Shown one piece after another: positions 26,819 to 35,242 of a stretch of DNA of 64,000 nucleotides. The stretch's first letter is position 1. Each line of letters opens with the position of its first letter. The stretch comes from Clostridium sporogenes (lineage in GTDB: Bacteria > Bacillota > Clostridia > Clostridiales > Clostridiaceae), in NCBI RefSeq assembly GCF_001020205.1, contig NZ_CP011663.1, positions 806,001 through 870,000 on the forward strand. Direction: 5' to 3'. Under the pieces are notes generated by a model. The model ran no database searches. It was not told where the DNA came from and worked only from the letters and a program-made list of their open reading frames with translations. Position numbers and translations under genes: made by a program.

Positions 26819-26883
26819 GTATAGCGACTAAAAAAGATATTCTTATGTCTACAGCAGTGCAGAGATTCATTGAGCTTATTTAA
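26734..26883 (+). pseudogene. C-terminal fragment resembling a LysR-type regulator
   Basis: In a different frame from the toxin relic, about 49 codons read SYFKLDQEQLYEISIKEK, then PERIMSIATKKDIL and STAVQRFIELI before TAA. This resembles the end of the LysR substrate-binding domain. No upstream part exists, so it is a dead fragment. After it, up to 27060, only a short frame at 26928-26999 and an AAAAATGCC/GGCATTTTT hairpin were seen. Confidence 0.5.
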
Positions 26884-27063
26884 TATTAGCTTATTTATTT
26901 GAACTGTATCTTTAAGAGGCGATAAGTATGGACAAAAATATTGCATGTTATATTGAAAAGCAAGTTGAGGGAACTATAAAAAATGCCTCTGTAGATTAGT
27001 GCAGTGGCATTTTTGAGTCTAAATTTATTAGTTAAATTAGTTGGCTATCTAATCTAGAATTTA

Positions 27064-27945
27064 CTATAGAATATTGCTAGTCTTCTTTTTTTGAGCATAT
27101 ATTTCATTGAAAAAGGTTGTCCCAAGTATCAGAATACCACCAATTATCTGTACAATCGTCATTTTTTCATGCAGAAATATGGATGCTAAAAGGATAGCGA
27201 CTACCGGATCAATATAACTTAAAGCTGCTACGCTCTGAGCGGAAAGTTCTCGCATAGATGAAAAATATAATAGATAAACAACTCCAGTATGTATGACACC
27301 TACAATGAAAAGCAATACAATCGGTGTTACTGTTATTTCGTCAAGCTTAAATCCTTCGCTCATAAGTACGTAGGCAAGCAGTGAAATAGCTGAAACCCCT
27401 AATTGTACAATAGAGCTTTCAATTCCTTTAATATCCTTCAAGCACTTATTTAAGAATATTACAGTTGCATAAAGAACCGCTGATCCAAGACCGTATAGAA
27501 TACCTACAAAATCATTGGCACCGGCTTTTTGGCTTACCCCTGTAATACAAGCCAGTCCCACTAAGGCAGCAACGATACACAGTACCTTTAATACACTTAA
27601 TGGCTCCTTCAAAATGAGTGGAGATAGAATCATTACAAGTACAGGAGCGAAGTAGTAACATATGGTGGCATTGGATATGGTTGTGTACTTATAAGCTTGA
27701 AAAAGAAGAATCCAGTTTACACTGAGTGCAATACCTGAAGCAATCAAAATCCATAGGTTTGCCTTTATATTCTTTCCACTTATCTTGTGACCTGACATTA
27801 AACTAAAAACAAAGACAAATGCACAGCCCAATATGCCTCTTACCAGTGCAATCTGCGCAGATGAGAATGGAATACTCCTAACGAACAAACCAATGCTTCC
27901 TACAATTAACATTGACAAAAGAAATTCAATCCTTGCTATCTTCAT
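27064..27945 (-). CDS. EamA/DMT-family transporter
   Basis: The 293-residue protein has about ten hydrophobic segments in two EamA repeats, as in drug/metabolite exporters of the RhaT/YdcZ-like DMT superfamily. The second repeat contains the typical SYIDPVVAILLAS and GGILILGTTFF stretches. An AAAGGAGG site lies before the ATG. It is divergent from an XRE/cupin regulator with which it shares about 137 bases of promoter region. Such pairs usually mean that the regulator controls the transporter. The pair looks GC-richer than flanking genes, suggesting import. The substrate is unknown. Confidence 0.88.
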   Translation of the reverse strand: MKIARIEFLLSMLIVGSIGLFVRSIPFSSAQIALVRGILGCAFVFVFSLMSGHKISGKNIKANLWILIASGIALSVNWILLFQAYKYTTISNATICYYFAPVLVMILSPLILKEPLSVLKVLCIVAALVGLACITGVSQKAGANDFVGILYGLGSAVLYATVIFLNKCLKDIKGIESSIVQLGVSAISLLAYVLMSEGFKLDEITVTPIVLLFIVGVIHTGVVYLLYFSSMRELSAQSVAALSYIDPVVAILLASIFLHEKMTIVQIIGGILILGTTFFNEIYAQKKKTSNIL

Positions 27946-28082
27946 TATTATCCTCCTTTAAACTGCCTTTTGATTGCAATCGCAATGGCAATTCGATAAA
28001 ATATATTTTACAACTATTCGTTTTATTGAACGTTAGTTATATTTTGCGATTGTACTATATATTTGTAAATAGGAGGATTACT

Positions 28083-28631
28083 ATGAACTTGAATGATATG
28101 ATTTCAGCAAATTTAAAGAAGTTAAGAACAGATCGCAATCTTAGTCTAGGTTAGTTATCCGAGTTATCCGGTGTTAGTAAGGTAATGCTCTCTCAGATAG
28201 AGAAAGGAGAATCCAACCCAACCATCAACACAATTTGGAAGATTGCCAACGGACTACAGGTCACATATACCAAGCTGATTGACTCGCCAATGGAGGATGC
28301 CGTTGTCATCCACAAAGTCGACACAAAGAAGCAATCCGAGAATACGAATTCCTTTATCTCCTACTGTTACTATACCACCAATCCCAACCGTAATTTTGAA
28401 CTATTTAAGGTTGAGGTAAAGCCACATTGTGAGTATAACTCTGATGGTCACGTTCCTAAAACTCAAGAATATATTCTTGTGGATCGAGGTGAATTGACGA
28501 TTCAGCTGGCTACAGGAAAATATGTGCTTAAGGAAGGAGACTCTATCCACTTTGACTGCTATCTCCCACATATTTTTATCAATCATCTGGATACTATGCT
28601 TGAATTTACAGATATTATTTATTACTTATAA
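28083..28631 (+). pseudogene. XRE/cupin regulator interrupted by one amber codon
   Basis: The frame reads MNLNDMISANLKKLRTDRN, LSLG, then TAG at 28152-28154, then LSELSGVSKVMLSQIEKGES and a complete C-terminal cupin domain up to 28631. The family normally has a glutamine at the stop (LGQLSELSG), so a C-to-T change of CAG would explain it. All else is intact for the 182-codon length. The HTH and cupin pieces are therefore split unless the stop is suppressed or is a sequence error. It is divergent from the DMT transporter, its probable target. An internal ATG at 28185 would yield a cupin without most of the HTH. Confidence 0.85.
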
Positions 28632-28742
28632 AAATTCTGTGAATATAAAAATAGGTGAAATTAAATAGTTACATTCATTGTATAAATGAATCCAGTTGGT
28701 ATTTTATCTTGTAAAAGACTTGAGTGATGTGTATCATAAGCT

Positions 28743-28826
28743 AAATATTCCTTAACGGAAGAAGGAATGACATTAGTACCAATTCTTGAACTTATGAATA
28801 AAGGGTTAAATTACTTTTACATTTAG
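28743..28826 (+). pseudogene. HxlR-type regulator fragment
   Basis: In the 380-base gap before the SUKH gene, one frame reads KYSLTEEGMTLVPILELMNK, which matches the wing and last helix of HxlR-family regulators. It has no start and is preceded by stops, so it is a remnant. The rest of 28632-29011 is AT-rich and shows nothing else. Confidence 0.55.
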
Positions 28827-29011
28827 TCTAATAGTAATTGTAAATGAATCATCTATTTTTTAGTATATAAATTATCATTATGCATTTCTATGATTTTAGT
28901 GCAGGTTTTTAATACTATTCCTGATCATAAGTAATACTATATTTACAAAATATGCTATAATTAAGTGGGAAAAATAATTTTTAAGTGTAAGACAATAGGA
29001 GTTGAGTAGTT

Positions 29012-29569
29012 ATGTTTGATGATAATATATTGAAAAATCTTTGGAATGATTGTGATTATTCATATAAAGAATATATATCTGACTATCCTACAGATGAAAT
29101 AATAAAACAGGTAGAGCAGGAAATATTGTACAAATTGCCTGAATCATATATAGAGTTAATGCGTATTCATAATGGAGGACTTCTCAAGAAAGATGCTATT
29201 CGTACAGAAACTCCTACAAGCTGGGCAGAAGATCACATAGGTATAACAGGATTATTTAGTATTGCTTTAGACAAATCATGTTCATTGTGTGGAGAATTTG
29301 GAAGTAGATTTTGGATTGAAGAGTGGGAATATCCTGACATTGGGGTTGCAATAGCTGATTGTCCATCAGCTGGACATGATATGATATTTTTAGATTATAG
29401 GGAATGCGGACCTAAAGGGGAACCAAGTGTTGTACATATTGATCAGGAATATGATTATGCAATAACTAAATTAGCAGATAATTTTAAAAAGTTTATTTGT
29501 AATTTAATTAGTGAAGAGGAATTTGATTTAGAGGATGAGTCATTAGGAAATGGCTCTTACATATCATAG
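29012..29569 (+). CDS. SMI1/KNR4 (SUKH) family protein
   Basis: The 185-residue protein has the SUKH fold motifs: an early LPESYIELMRIHNGG segment, then a central GITGLFSI strand and DCPSAGHDMIFLDYRECG, typical of the SMI1/KNR4 superfamily. Bacterial members are often immunity proteins against contact-dependent or polymorphic toxins. No toxin gene is near, so it may be an orphan immunity gene. It has no signal peptide. The start has a TAGGAG site about 11 bases upstream. Confidence 0.85.
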   Translation: MFDDNILKNLWNDCDYSYKEYISDYPTDEIIKQVEQEILYKLPESYIELMRIHNGGLLKKDAIRTETPTSWAEDHIGITGLFSIALDKSCSLCGEFGSRFWIEEWEYPDIGVAIADCPSAGHDMIFLDYRECGPKGEPSVVHIDQEYDYAITKLADNFKKFICNLISEEEFDLEDESLGNGSYIS

Positions 29570-29758
29570 CATGGAGAATGGCAGCGGTGCAGACAAAAAT
29601 TTCTTTGATAGAGGTATTAAAAACCTCATATTGTAGGCCAGACGCAAAGATGCAGAACTTAAAAGAGAAAAATGAAATAACAGCAAGTAAAATCAAGCAG
29701 TAATCTCTCTATTTCTTTATAATAAATGTAGGACGGTTGAAACGAGGTGAACAGACGA

Positions 29759-30724
29759 ATGTACGAATGGCAGAAGCAAATTCAAATAATCGTTGATGAA
29801 ATTGACAAATGTATTAAAAATTATAATGATGAAGCCTTGACACTACGCTTTCTTTCTCGCAGGCTGGGTTATTCAAAATTTTATACAACGAGAAAATTCA
29901 AAGAAATATCGGGTATGCAATTTAGGGATTATCTGCGGCATAGAAAATTAGCCTTTGCACTAAAAGAGGTTCGGGATAGTGAAAAAAGCATTTTGGATAT
30001 TGCCTTTGATTATGGTTTTTCATCACATGAAGCTTTTACCAGAGCTTTCAAGGGAACATATGGTGTAACTCCAAGTGAATACCGAAAAAAGCCTAAGCCT
30101 GTGGTTCTTCGTACAAAAATAAACCCTTTCGACCGCTACTTTTTAGGATTAGGAGAGATTGGTATGATGAAATCTACAGATAATGTTAAAATTTATTTTG
30201 TAACCATTCCCGCACACAAATTTTTACACATTAAAAACTATGAGAGTAATGGATATTGGGATTTTTGGCAAAAGCAAAGTCTTATTCCGGGACAGGACTG
30301 CGAAACAATTTGCGGTTTACTTGATAGTATCAAGGGAAAATTGGATGATGATGGTGGGAGCGAATCTAACAGTGGTAGCGGTCAGATTATGGCGTACATT
30401 AATGACCCGGACGGAAGACTCTGCGATTGGGGTATTCCACGTACAGAGTGTTATGGTGTACGTCTTCCTTTTGATTATAAAGGCGAAGTTCCACCACAAA
30501 TGCTTATGATTGATGTTCCCGAAGCCGAGTACATTGTTTTTGAATATGGGCCATTCGATTATGAGCAGGAAAATCGTAGTGTGGAGGAAAAGATTGAAAA
30601 GGCAATGGCAACTTTTGATTTTGCAGGCACTGGTTACTGCTTTGATACTTCCCCCGGTAGAATAATTTACTTTTATTTTAATCCGGAACGTTTTTTTAAG
30701 TATATCAGACCAGTGCGTAAGTAA
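29759..30724 (+). CDS. AraC-family regulator with GyrI-like domain (Rob-like)
   Basis: The 321-residue protein has an N-terminal AraC double HTH (LTLRFLSRRLGYSKFYTTR and ILDIAFDYGFSSHEAFTRAF, then YGVTPSEYR) and a C-terminal GyrI-like ligand domain from about residue 150. The ATG at 29759 follows a GAGGTG site. A GTG at 29747 in frame is a possible start but overlaps that site. Composition looks GC-richer than its neighbours, which hints at transfer. It stands upstream of a small TfoX-like gene on the same strand. Target and ligand are unknown. Confidence 0.88.
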   Translation: MYEWQKQIQIIVDEIDKCIKNYNDEALTLRFLSRRLGYSKFYTTRKFKEISGMQFRDYLRHRKLAFALKEVRDSEKSILDIAFDYGFSSHEAFTRAFKGTYGVTPSEYRKKPKPVVLRTKINPFDRYFLGLGEIGMMKSTDNVKIYFVTIPAHKFLHIKNYESNGYWDFWQKQSLIPGQDCETICGLLDSIKGKLDDDGGSESNSGSGQIMAYINDPDGRLCDWGIPRTECYGVRLPFDYKGEVPPQMLMIDVPEAEYIVFEYGPFDYEQENRSVEEKIEKAMATFDFAGTGYCFDTSPGRIIYFYFNPERFFKYIRPVRK

Positions 30725-30809
30725 ATAAAATCCACTGCCTATCCACTATTGTTTCTAACGAGAAAACCAAACAGGAAATAACAGATTCCAATTTGAAAGG
30801 AAGTTGGTT

Positions 30810-31070
30810 ATGGGAGAATTATCAAAATTACCTAATATTGGAAAAGAGATTGAAAGCCAGTTGAATAAAGTAGGTATATTTAGTTATGATGAATTAAAGG
30901 ATATTGGCACAGAACAAGCATGGCTGAAAATACAAGAAATTGATTCTTCTGCGTGTATTCATAGATTGTTAGCACTGGAAGGTGCAATTCAAGGTGTTAA
31001 GAAAACAGCCTTACCAGAGGAACGAAAAGCAGAGCTAAAAGATTTTTATAATTGGCATAAATGTAAGTAG
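30810..31070 (+). CDS. TfoX C-terminal-domain protein
   Basis: This 86-residue protein matches the stand-alone TfoX C-terminal domain: LSKLPNIGKEIESQLNKVGI, YDELKDIGTEQAW, then LLALEGAIQG and ERKAELKDFY. It contains a helix-hairpin-helix-like start but lacks the N-terminal TfoX domain, so a competence role cannot be assumed. An AAAGGAAG site sits before the ATG at 30810. Two hairpins follow (31081-31104 and 31114-31153). Confidence 0.85.
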   Translation: MGELSKLPNIGKEIESQLNKVGIFSYDELKDIGTEQAWLKIQEIDSSACIHRLLALEGAIQGVKKTALPEERKAELKDFYNWHKCK

Positions 31071-31080
31071 TAATTTGAAG

Positions 31081-31153
31081 TATAGGTTATTTATATAACC
31101 TATACTAGGGAGTATGTAGGTAAATTTGTTTTTATATAAATATACCTACATAC
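31081..31153. terminator. Two convergent hairpins
   Basis: TATAGGTTATTTATATAACC with its TATA end is a near-perfect hairpin. A second one pairs ATGTAGGTAAA with TATACCTACAT. They lie between convergent genes and probably end both transcripts. Confidence 0.6.
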
Positions 31154-31198
31154 CTAGGTTAGAACAAAAAAGTTAATATCTTACTTTGCTATTTAATA

Positions 31199-32197
31199 TT
31201 AATATCTAAGTAGTATACATGAAGCAACTACGCCAGCCCCAACCGTCCATAAAATAACATGATCCCCATGCTTAAGATTACCATTTGAAACAGAATCGGC
31301 TAAGGCAAGAAATGGACTTGTAACACCTGTATATCCAAATCTGTCACCTACGAATGGAAATTTGTGCTCTGGTTCTTCTAAAGTCTCTCCTATCATATCA
31401 ATATTTTTCTTTGCGAACTGAGATAGACAATATAATTTAACATCATCTTTAGTTAGATTATTTCGATCTAGTATTTCATTTATTGAATCAACAGAACTTG
31501 CAAAGGCCTCATCTGTATTAAAATCTGTCCATTCTATTATTCTATTATCTTTTGGTGTATCTTCATCTATTGGTAATACCTTAGAAAAGCCATCAGGAGG
31601 AAATTTTATATAGCTGCTTAATGAGCTATCTACATAAGATGAACTATCTATGAAATCTGATGTGTTATCTTCAGTGTTTTCTAATAAAACAGCACATGCA
31701 GATTCTCCAAAATTAGCATAAGTAATAGGCTCTGATCTTCTTGAATATCTAACTACTAAATCTGAGCCTACAAGTAAGCTATATTTAATTCTGTTATTAC
31801 TTTTCATTGTTCTACAGATTTGATCCATTGCAATAATCATTCCCGCACAATTACCATTCATATCATATGCATTTGTATTCTTAGATAAACCTAAAGCATC
31901 ATGAATTTTAACAGCATTTGTAGGAGATAGATATTCTGGGGTAGAAGATACAAATACAACTAAATTTATATCTTGTACATCTATATTTGCAGTCCTTATT
32001 ACTTTTTTACAAGCTTCTATAGCCATAGTTAAAGAATTTTCATGAAAATTTTCAGAAACATATCTCTGGTCTCTTCCAGTAACATTTAATAATCCGGAAA
32101 TATCTACATCTTGCTCTGAAAAATGTTTTAAAAAATATTCATTAGAATAGCTTGTTTTAGGATGGTAATATTCGATGTTTTTAATTTTTATATTCAT
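31199..32197 (-). CDS. Ketoacyl-ACP synthase III-like enzyme without the usual His/Asn
   Basis: The 332-residue protein has the thiolase fold of FabH-type enzymes, with the active-site Cys117 in DMNGNCAGMI and the FGESACAVLLE strand. At the place of the FabH HQAN motif it reads LSQFAKKN (Ser259), and at the GNTSAAS motif it reads FGYTGVTSPF (Tyr289). Both decarboxylation residues therefore seem lost, while the nucleophile is kept. This suggests an acyl-transfer or non-decarboxylating condensing reaction (as in OleA/HMG-CoA-synthase-like or PqsB-like relatives) rather than fatty-acid initiation. A GGCGGAG site precedes the start. No fatty-acid genes adjoin it. Confidence 0.8.
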   Translation of the reverse strand: MNIKIKNIEYYHPKTSYSNEYFLKHFSEQDVDISGLLNVTGRDQRYVSENFHENSLTMAIEACKKVIRTANIDVQDINLVVFVSSTPEYLSPTNAVKIHDALGLSKNTNAYDMNGNCAGMIIAMDQICRTMKSNNRIKYSLLVGSDLVVRYSRRSEPITYANFGESACAVLLENTEDNTSDFIDSSSYVDSSLSSYIKFPPDGFSKVLPIDEDTPKDNRIIEWTDFNTDEAFASSVDSINEILDRNNLTKDDVKLYCLSQFAKKNIDMIGETLEEPEHKFPFVGDRFGYTGVTSPFLALADSVSNGNLKHGDHVILWTVGAGVVASCILLRY

Positions 32198-32359
32198 TTT
32201 ATCTCCGCCTTATCTCTATTGTTAAATATATTCATTTACAATTATCGAAGAATATTTCAGCAAATTAAGAAAATTATGCAGAAAAATGTTGAATGTGGTA
32301 AAGTTGTGTAGTGATATTACGAATAATAATAATGGTATATTGACCAAGGGGGTGTAGTA

Positions 32360-33826
32360 ATGGATTACAAAAAAAATGTGGAATTGAAGAATAAAATCAT
32401 GTTGGCAGGATTTATAGCATCCGTAGTATTAAGGGCAATTTTTGATGTAATTTTAAAGGTAGATAGGAATGCCATATTAATATTAGTTGGACTTTCCATA
32501 CCTTTAGCTATAATCGACTTTATATTAATAAAAAAGAAATGCATTATTCAAACAATGTATTATACGGTAATGATGTACACTGCTGTTATATGTATAATGT
32601 TTATATCAGATCCAAATTGGGCTAATTTTATTTTGATATATTATGGTGTTATATTAATGAGTGTATATCAAGATTTAAGGATATTAATTATTGAAGCAAT
32701 TTTGGCTATAATACTTGTAGTGTATTTCTTCTTAGGATATAAAACGACCCTCTTTGCTTCCGTAGAATACTATGAATTAGTATTTTATATAGCATACATA
32801 GTAGCAGGAACGGCTATATTATCGATTAATGCCATTACTACCAAAAATATTTATAAAGATTTAGAAGAAACTAATAAAGCTACTGAGGAAGCTAAATCTA
32901 GAGCAGAGTTGTTGTTAGAAAAAATATATAGTACTATAAAAGTTTTAACAGCAACTAATGAGAAAATAAAAAGTGGAATTTCTGTAGCAGGACAAATAGC
33001 AGAAGAAATTACTAGCTCTACAAGTGACGTTGCTAATAGCGCAGCCAAAGAAGTGGATGTAATGATTGGAATGAAATCATCAATAGAGGGTGGAGTAGAA
33101 AAAGTAGAAGAAGTTACGAATGCTATTAAAACTATGGAGGAATTATCTAAATCAACTGAAAATGTTGTATTAGAAGGTAATAATAAAGTAGATATATTAT
33201 CTTCGGAAATGAATAAGGTAAATACAAATATTTTAAGTGTGGTAGCCATGATAAATGAATTAAGTGATGAAAATACAAAAATAGTTAATATTATTAACAG
33301 TATTACAAAAATATCAGAGCAAACCAATCTATTAGCTCTTAATGCATCAATAGAAGCAGCTAGAGCTGGAGAGTATGGAAAAAGTTTTGCTGTAGTTGCA
33401 GAAGAAGTAAGAAAACTTGCTGAGGATTCGAAAGTATCTACAGATGAAATAGAATTAATATTGAATAATATATCTAATAAAACAAAGGTAGTTGCAGAAG
33501 AAATATTAAAAGAAGAAAAGTCAATCGAATTATGTAATGAGCATACAGATGATGTTAAAGAGTTATTTAAAGATGTTAATAAGAATACTTCTAATGTATT
33601 AAGTTATTCAAGAAGTGTTGGATCACAATCTATATCGCTTGAAAATACAATGGAAAGTACATTAAGTTTAGTAAAGGATATTAGCCAAACTGTAAAATCC
33701 ACTACAGCTGCTATGGAAGAAATTTTTACGTCAATTGATGAGCTTAATAATAGTATAATAGATATAACAAGTAGTTATGACGAAATAGATGATATATGTA
33801 ATGAGTTAAATTCTATAAGTGAATAA
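32360..33826 (+). CDS. Methyl-accepting chemotaxis protein without an external sensor domain
   Basis: The 488-residue receptor starts with about six membrane segments (residues 13-165) with very short loops, then a cytoplasmic coiled coil and a standard signalling tip with ISEQTNLLALNASIEAARAG and FAVVAEEVRKLAEDS. It has no periplasmic ligand-binding domain and no obvious HAMP. It may sense membrane state, a small hydrophobic compound or an energy signal through its membrane part. A GGGGGTG site precedes the ATG. No che or flagellar genes are near. Confidence 0.92.
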   Translation: MDYKKNVELKNKIMLAGFIASVVLRAIFDVILKVDRNAILILVGLSIPLAIIDFILIKKKCIIQTMYYTVMMYTAVICIMFISDPNWANFILIYYGVILMSVYQDLRILIIEAILAIILVVYFFLGYKTTLFASVEYYELVFYIAYIVAGTAILSINAITTKNIYKDLEETNKATEEAKSRAELLLEKIYSTIKVLTATNEKIKSGISVAGQIAEEITSSTSDVANSAAKEVDVMIGMKSSIEGGVEKVEEVTNAIKTMEELSKSTENVVLEGNNKVDILSSEMNKVNTNILSVVAMINELSDENTKIVNIINSITKISEQTNLLALNASIEAARAGEYGKSFAVVAEEVRKLAEDSKVSTDEIELILNNISNKTKVVAEEILKEEKSIELCNEHTDDVKELFKDVNKNTSNVLSYSRSVGSQSISLENTMESTLSLVKDISQTVKSTTAAMEEIFTSIDELNNSIIDITSSYDEIDDICNELNSISE

Positions 33827-33904
33827 TTTATATGTTAGTCAAAAATTTTTATATAAAATAATGTTAGATGTTTATTTTTTATAGAAATTTGATATAATAT
33901 AAGT

Positions 33905-34076
33905 AAGATTCTAAATCTTTGATTTAGATAATCGAACTTACACAGAGGTGTAAATAAGAAAAGCTTAGTGCTGGTAACACTAAGCAATACTTAGAACAAA
34001 AGCAGATATCCAAATCTATGATTTGTGATAGTCGCTTTCACAGAGTGCTTATTTTGTTTTAGGGCTATTAGATAAA
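33905..34076 (+). repeat. Divergent relative of the dispersed structured element
   Basis: The first half has CTAAATCTTTGATTTAG followed by AATCGAACTTACACAGAGGT. The second half has AAAAGCAG, then CCAAATC/GATTTG and a TCGCTTTCACAGAGTGC hairpin. The second half corresponds to the inner core of the element at 7832-7885. The first half looks like another version of the same two-hairpin module. A GCTTAGTG/CACTAAGC hairpin joins them. The remaining gap to 34556 contains a family B palindrome and a GCACTATTC/GGGTGCTTTTT hairpin, but no gene. Confidence 0.55.
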
Positions 34077-34426
34077 ATTTATTATGTGAATTTAAGAGAC
34101 TAAAGCACTATTCTTTGTCGGATGGGTGCTTTTTCTCTTTGCCATGAAGTTCTATATGAATACCAAGAAATTTAATCTTGATAGTTAACTTAGAAATAAA
34201 AAGATTATGTTGTAAAATTAATTTAATAATATAAATAGTAACAAAGCTTTTTATAGTCAGTTCTAGCATATCCAATACCACCCCCCAACTATGATGAAAT
34301 ATTCACCAATAGTCCAAGGGGGATAAAATGTTCAAAACCCCCGTAGCCATCCACTACGGAATTCTTAATTTCTACTTTAGAATTATACCATAATTATGTA
34401 GAGTATATACACAAGAATAAAATGGA

Positions 34427-34482
34427 AAAGCATCATTTGTAGATGATACGGAGAAGCGTACCATAAGTAGATGCGGTTTTCA
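34427..34482. repeat. Short dispersed palindrome (family B copy)
   Basis: AAAAGCATCATTTGTAGA and GATACGGAGAAGCGTACC, then ATAAGTAGATGCGGTTTT, form an imperfect inverted repeat like those at 26196 and 13034. Confidence 0.6.
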
Positions 34483-34557
34483 CTAAATTTATATGATACA
34501 TGTTTAGAAGATAAATGATACTAATTAATAAAAAGTTAATGGGAGTGGTTGGGGAAA

Positions 34558-34585
34558 TTGACACAAGTAATTAAAGTGATATAAT
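34558..34585 (+). promoter_or_regulatory. Strong sigma-A-type promoter
   Basis: TTGACA at 34558-34563 and TATAAT at 34580-34585 are both perfect consensus hexamers with a 16-base spacer. It directs transcription into the leader region of the small HTH gene at 34769. Confidence 0.75.
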
Positions 34586-34612
34586 TTAGAATAAAAAGGA
34601 AGGTGGATTGCA

Positions 34613-34723
34613 ATGTTATTAGTTATAGTAGTTAGCTCCATGCAAAGATTGTAGTATATGAAAAACTTTTGCTTGGAGCCAATATATTAATATTGAGTTT
34701 TTCATATTTTAGTCAACCTTTGC
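34613..34723 (+). promoter_or_regulatory. Leader peptide with mutually exclusive hairpins
   Basis: A 13-codon frame at 34613-34654 (MLLVIVVSSMQRL) has an excellent AAGGAAGGTGG site. Its end lies in a region that can pair in two ways. AGCTCC and GCAAAG (34634-34647) can pair with TTTTGCTTGGAGC (34667-34679). Alternatively, GCAAAG...AAAAACT (34642-34667) can pair along its length with AGTTTTTCATATT...CTTTGC (34696-34723). Both use GCAAAG, so only one can form. This is the layout of an attenuator read by a ribosome on the leader peptide. The signal is unknown. Confidence 0.55.
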
Positions 34724-34768
34724 ATCTTCATTTATACAATTGATAAATGTAGATTGGAGCGAAGAATT

Positions 34769-35038
34769 ATGAAATATGAAAAAGCACAAAATATATTGCC
34801 AGATGGTATAATTGAGATTATTCAAAATTATATTGATGGTGGATATATTTATATACCTAAAAAAAATGAAAATAAAAAGTCTTGGGGAGAAAATACTGAA
34901 ACTAAAAGATATCTTAAAGTAAGGAATAAAGAGATATTTAATAAATATTCTTCAGGAGCTTCTGTTAAAATATTGGCTGAAGAGTATTTCCTAACAGAAG
35001 GTAGTATTAGAAGAATAATAAGAAATCATAAAAGTTAA
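34769..35038 (+). CDS. CD3324-like small helix-turn-helix protein (Mor-type)
   Basis: This protein of about 89 residues starts MKYEKAQNILPDGIIEIIQN and contains YIDGGYIYIPKK, then a helix-turn-helix SGASVKILAEEYFLTEGSI ending RRIIRNHK. It resembles the small clostridial CD3324 family, related to the Mor activator. The ATG at 34769 follows a TTGGAGCGAAG site; an upstream in-frame start at 34754 overlaps that site. It is probably a DNA-binding regulator. It is preceded by a strong promoter and an attenuator-like leader, and followed by a strong terminator at 35049, so it forms its own transcript. Confidence 0.75.
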   Translation: MKYEKAQNILPDGIIEIIQNYIDGGYIYIPKKNENKKSWGENTETKRYLKVRNKEIFNKYSSGASVKILAEEYFLTEGSIRRIIRNHKS

Positions 35039-35048
35039 GGTTAATATA

Positions 35049-35099
35049 AAAGGCATGTTTTTCACATTTATTACTATGAAAAACATGCCTTAAATTTTT
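35049..35099. terminator. Terminator hairpin
   Basis: AAGGCATGTTTTTC pairs perfectly with GAAAAACATGCCTT, with T-rich sequence after it. Confidence 0.75.
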
Positions 35100-35140
35100 A
35101 TACTAAGTTTATAATCATTTTCATATTATTTATTTTAGCG

Positions 35141-35242
35141 CCACCTCCTGTGTTCATAAACAGTACAGATTTATTTATGAACTTGGACTTAAGCCTTTGT
35201 GGTGTTATCATTCAATCAAAGGATACAAGGAGGTGTAGAGTT
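35141..35242 (+). promoter_or_regulatory. Leader that can hide the ABC-F ribosome binding site
   Basis: CACCTCCT at 35142-35149 is exactly complementary to AGGAGGTG at 35228-35235, the ribosome binding site of the ABC-F gene. Between them, GTTCATAAA pairs with TTTATGAAC and CCTTTG pairs with CAAAGG, so a three-way structure can form. In-frame codons run through the leader (ATG at 35177), which may be translated. Induction by a stalled ribosome or an antibiotic is plausible for this class but is not shown. Confidence 0.55.

Noticed and set aside
32851..33327. Minus-strand open frame inside the chemoreceptor gene
   Set aside because: It mirrors the biased codons of the coiled coil, and no family or start signal was seen.
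35150..35242. Extended N terminus of the ABC-F protein
   Set aside because: The frame is open, but the strong ribosome binding site at 35228 and the family start MSILTVENMS show that translation of the main protein begins at 35243.
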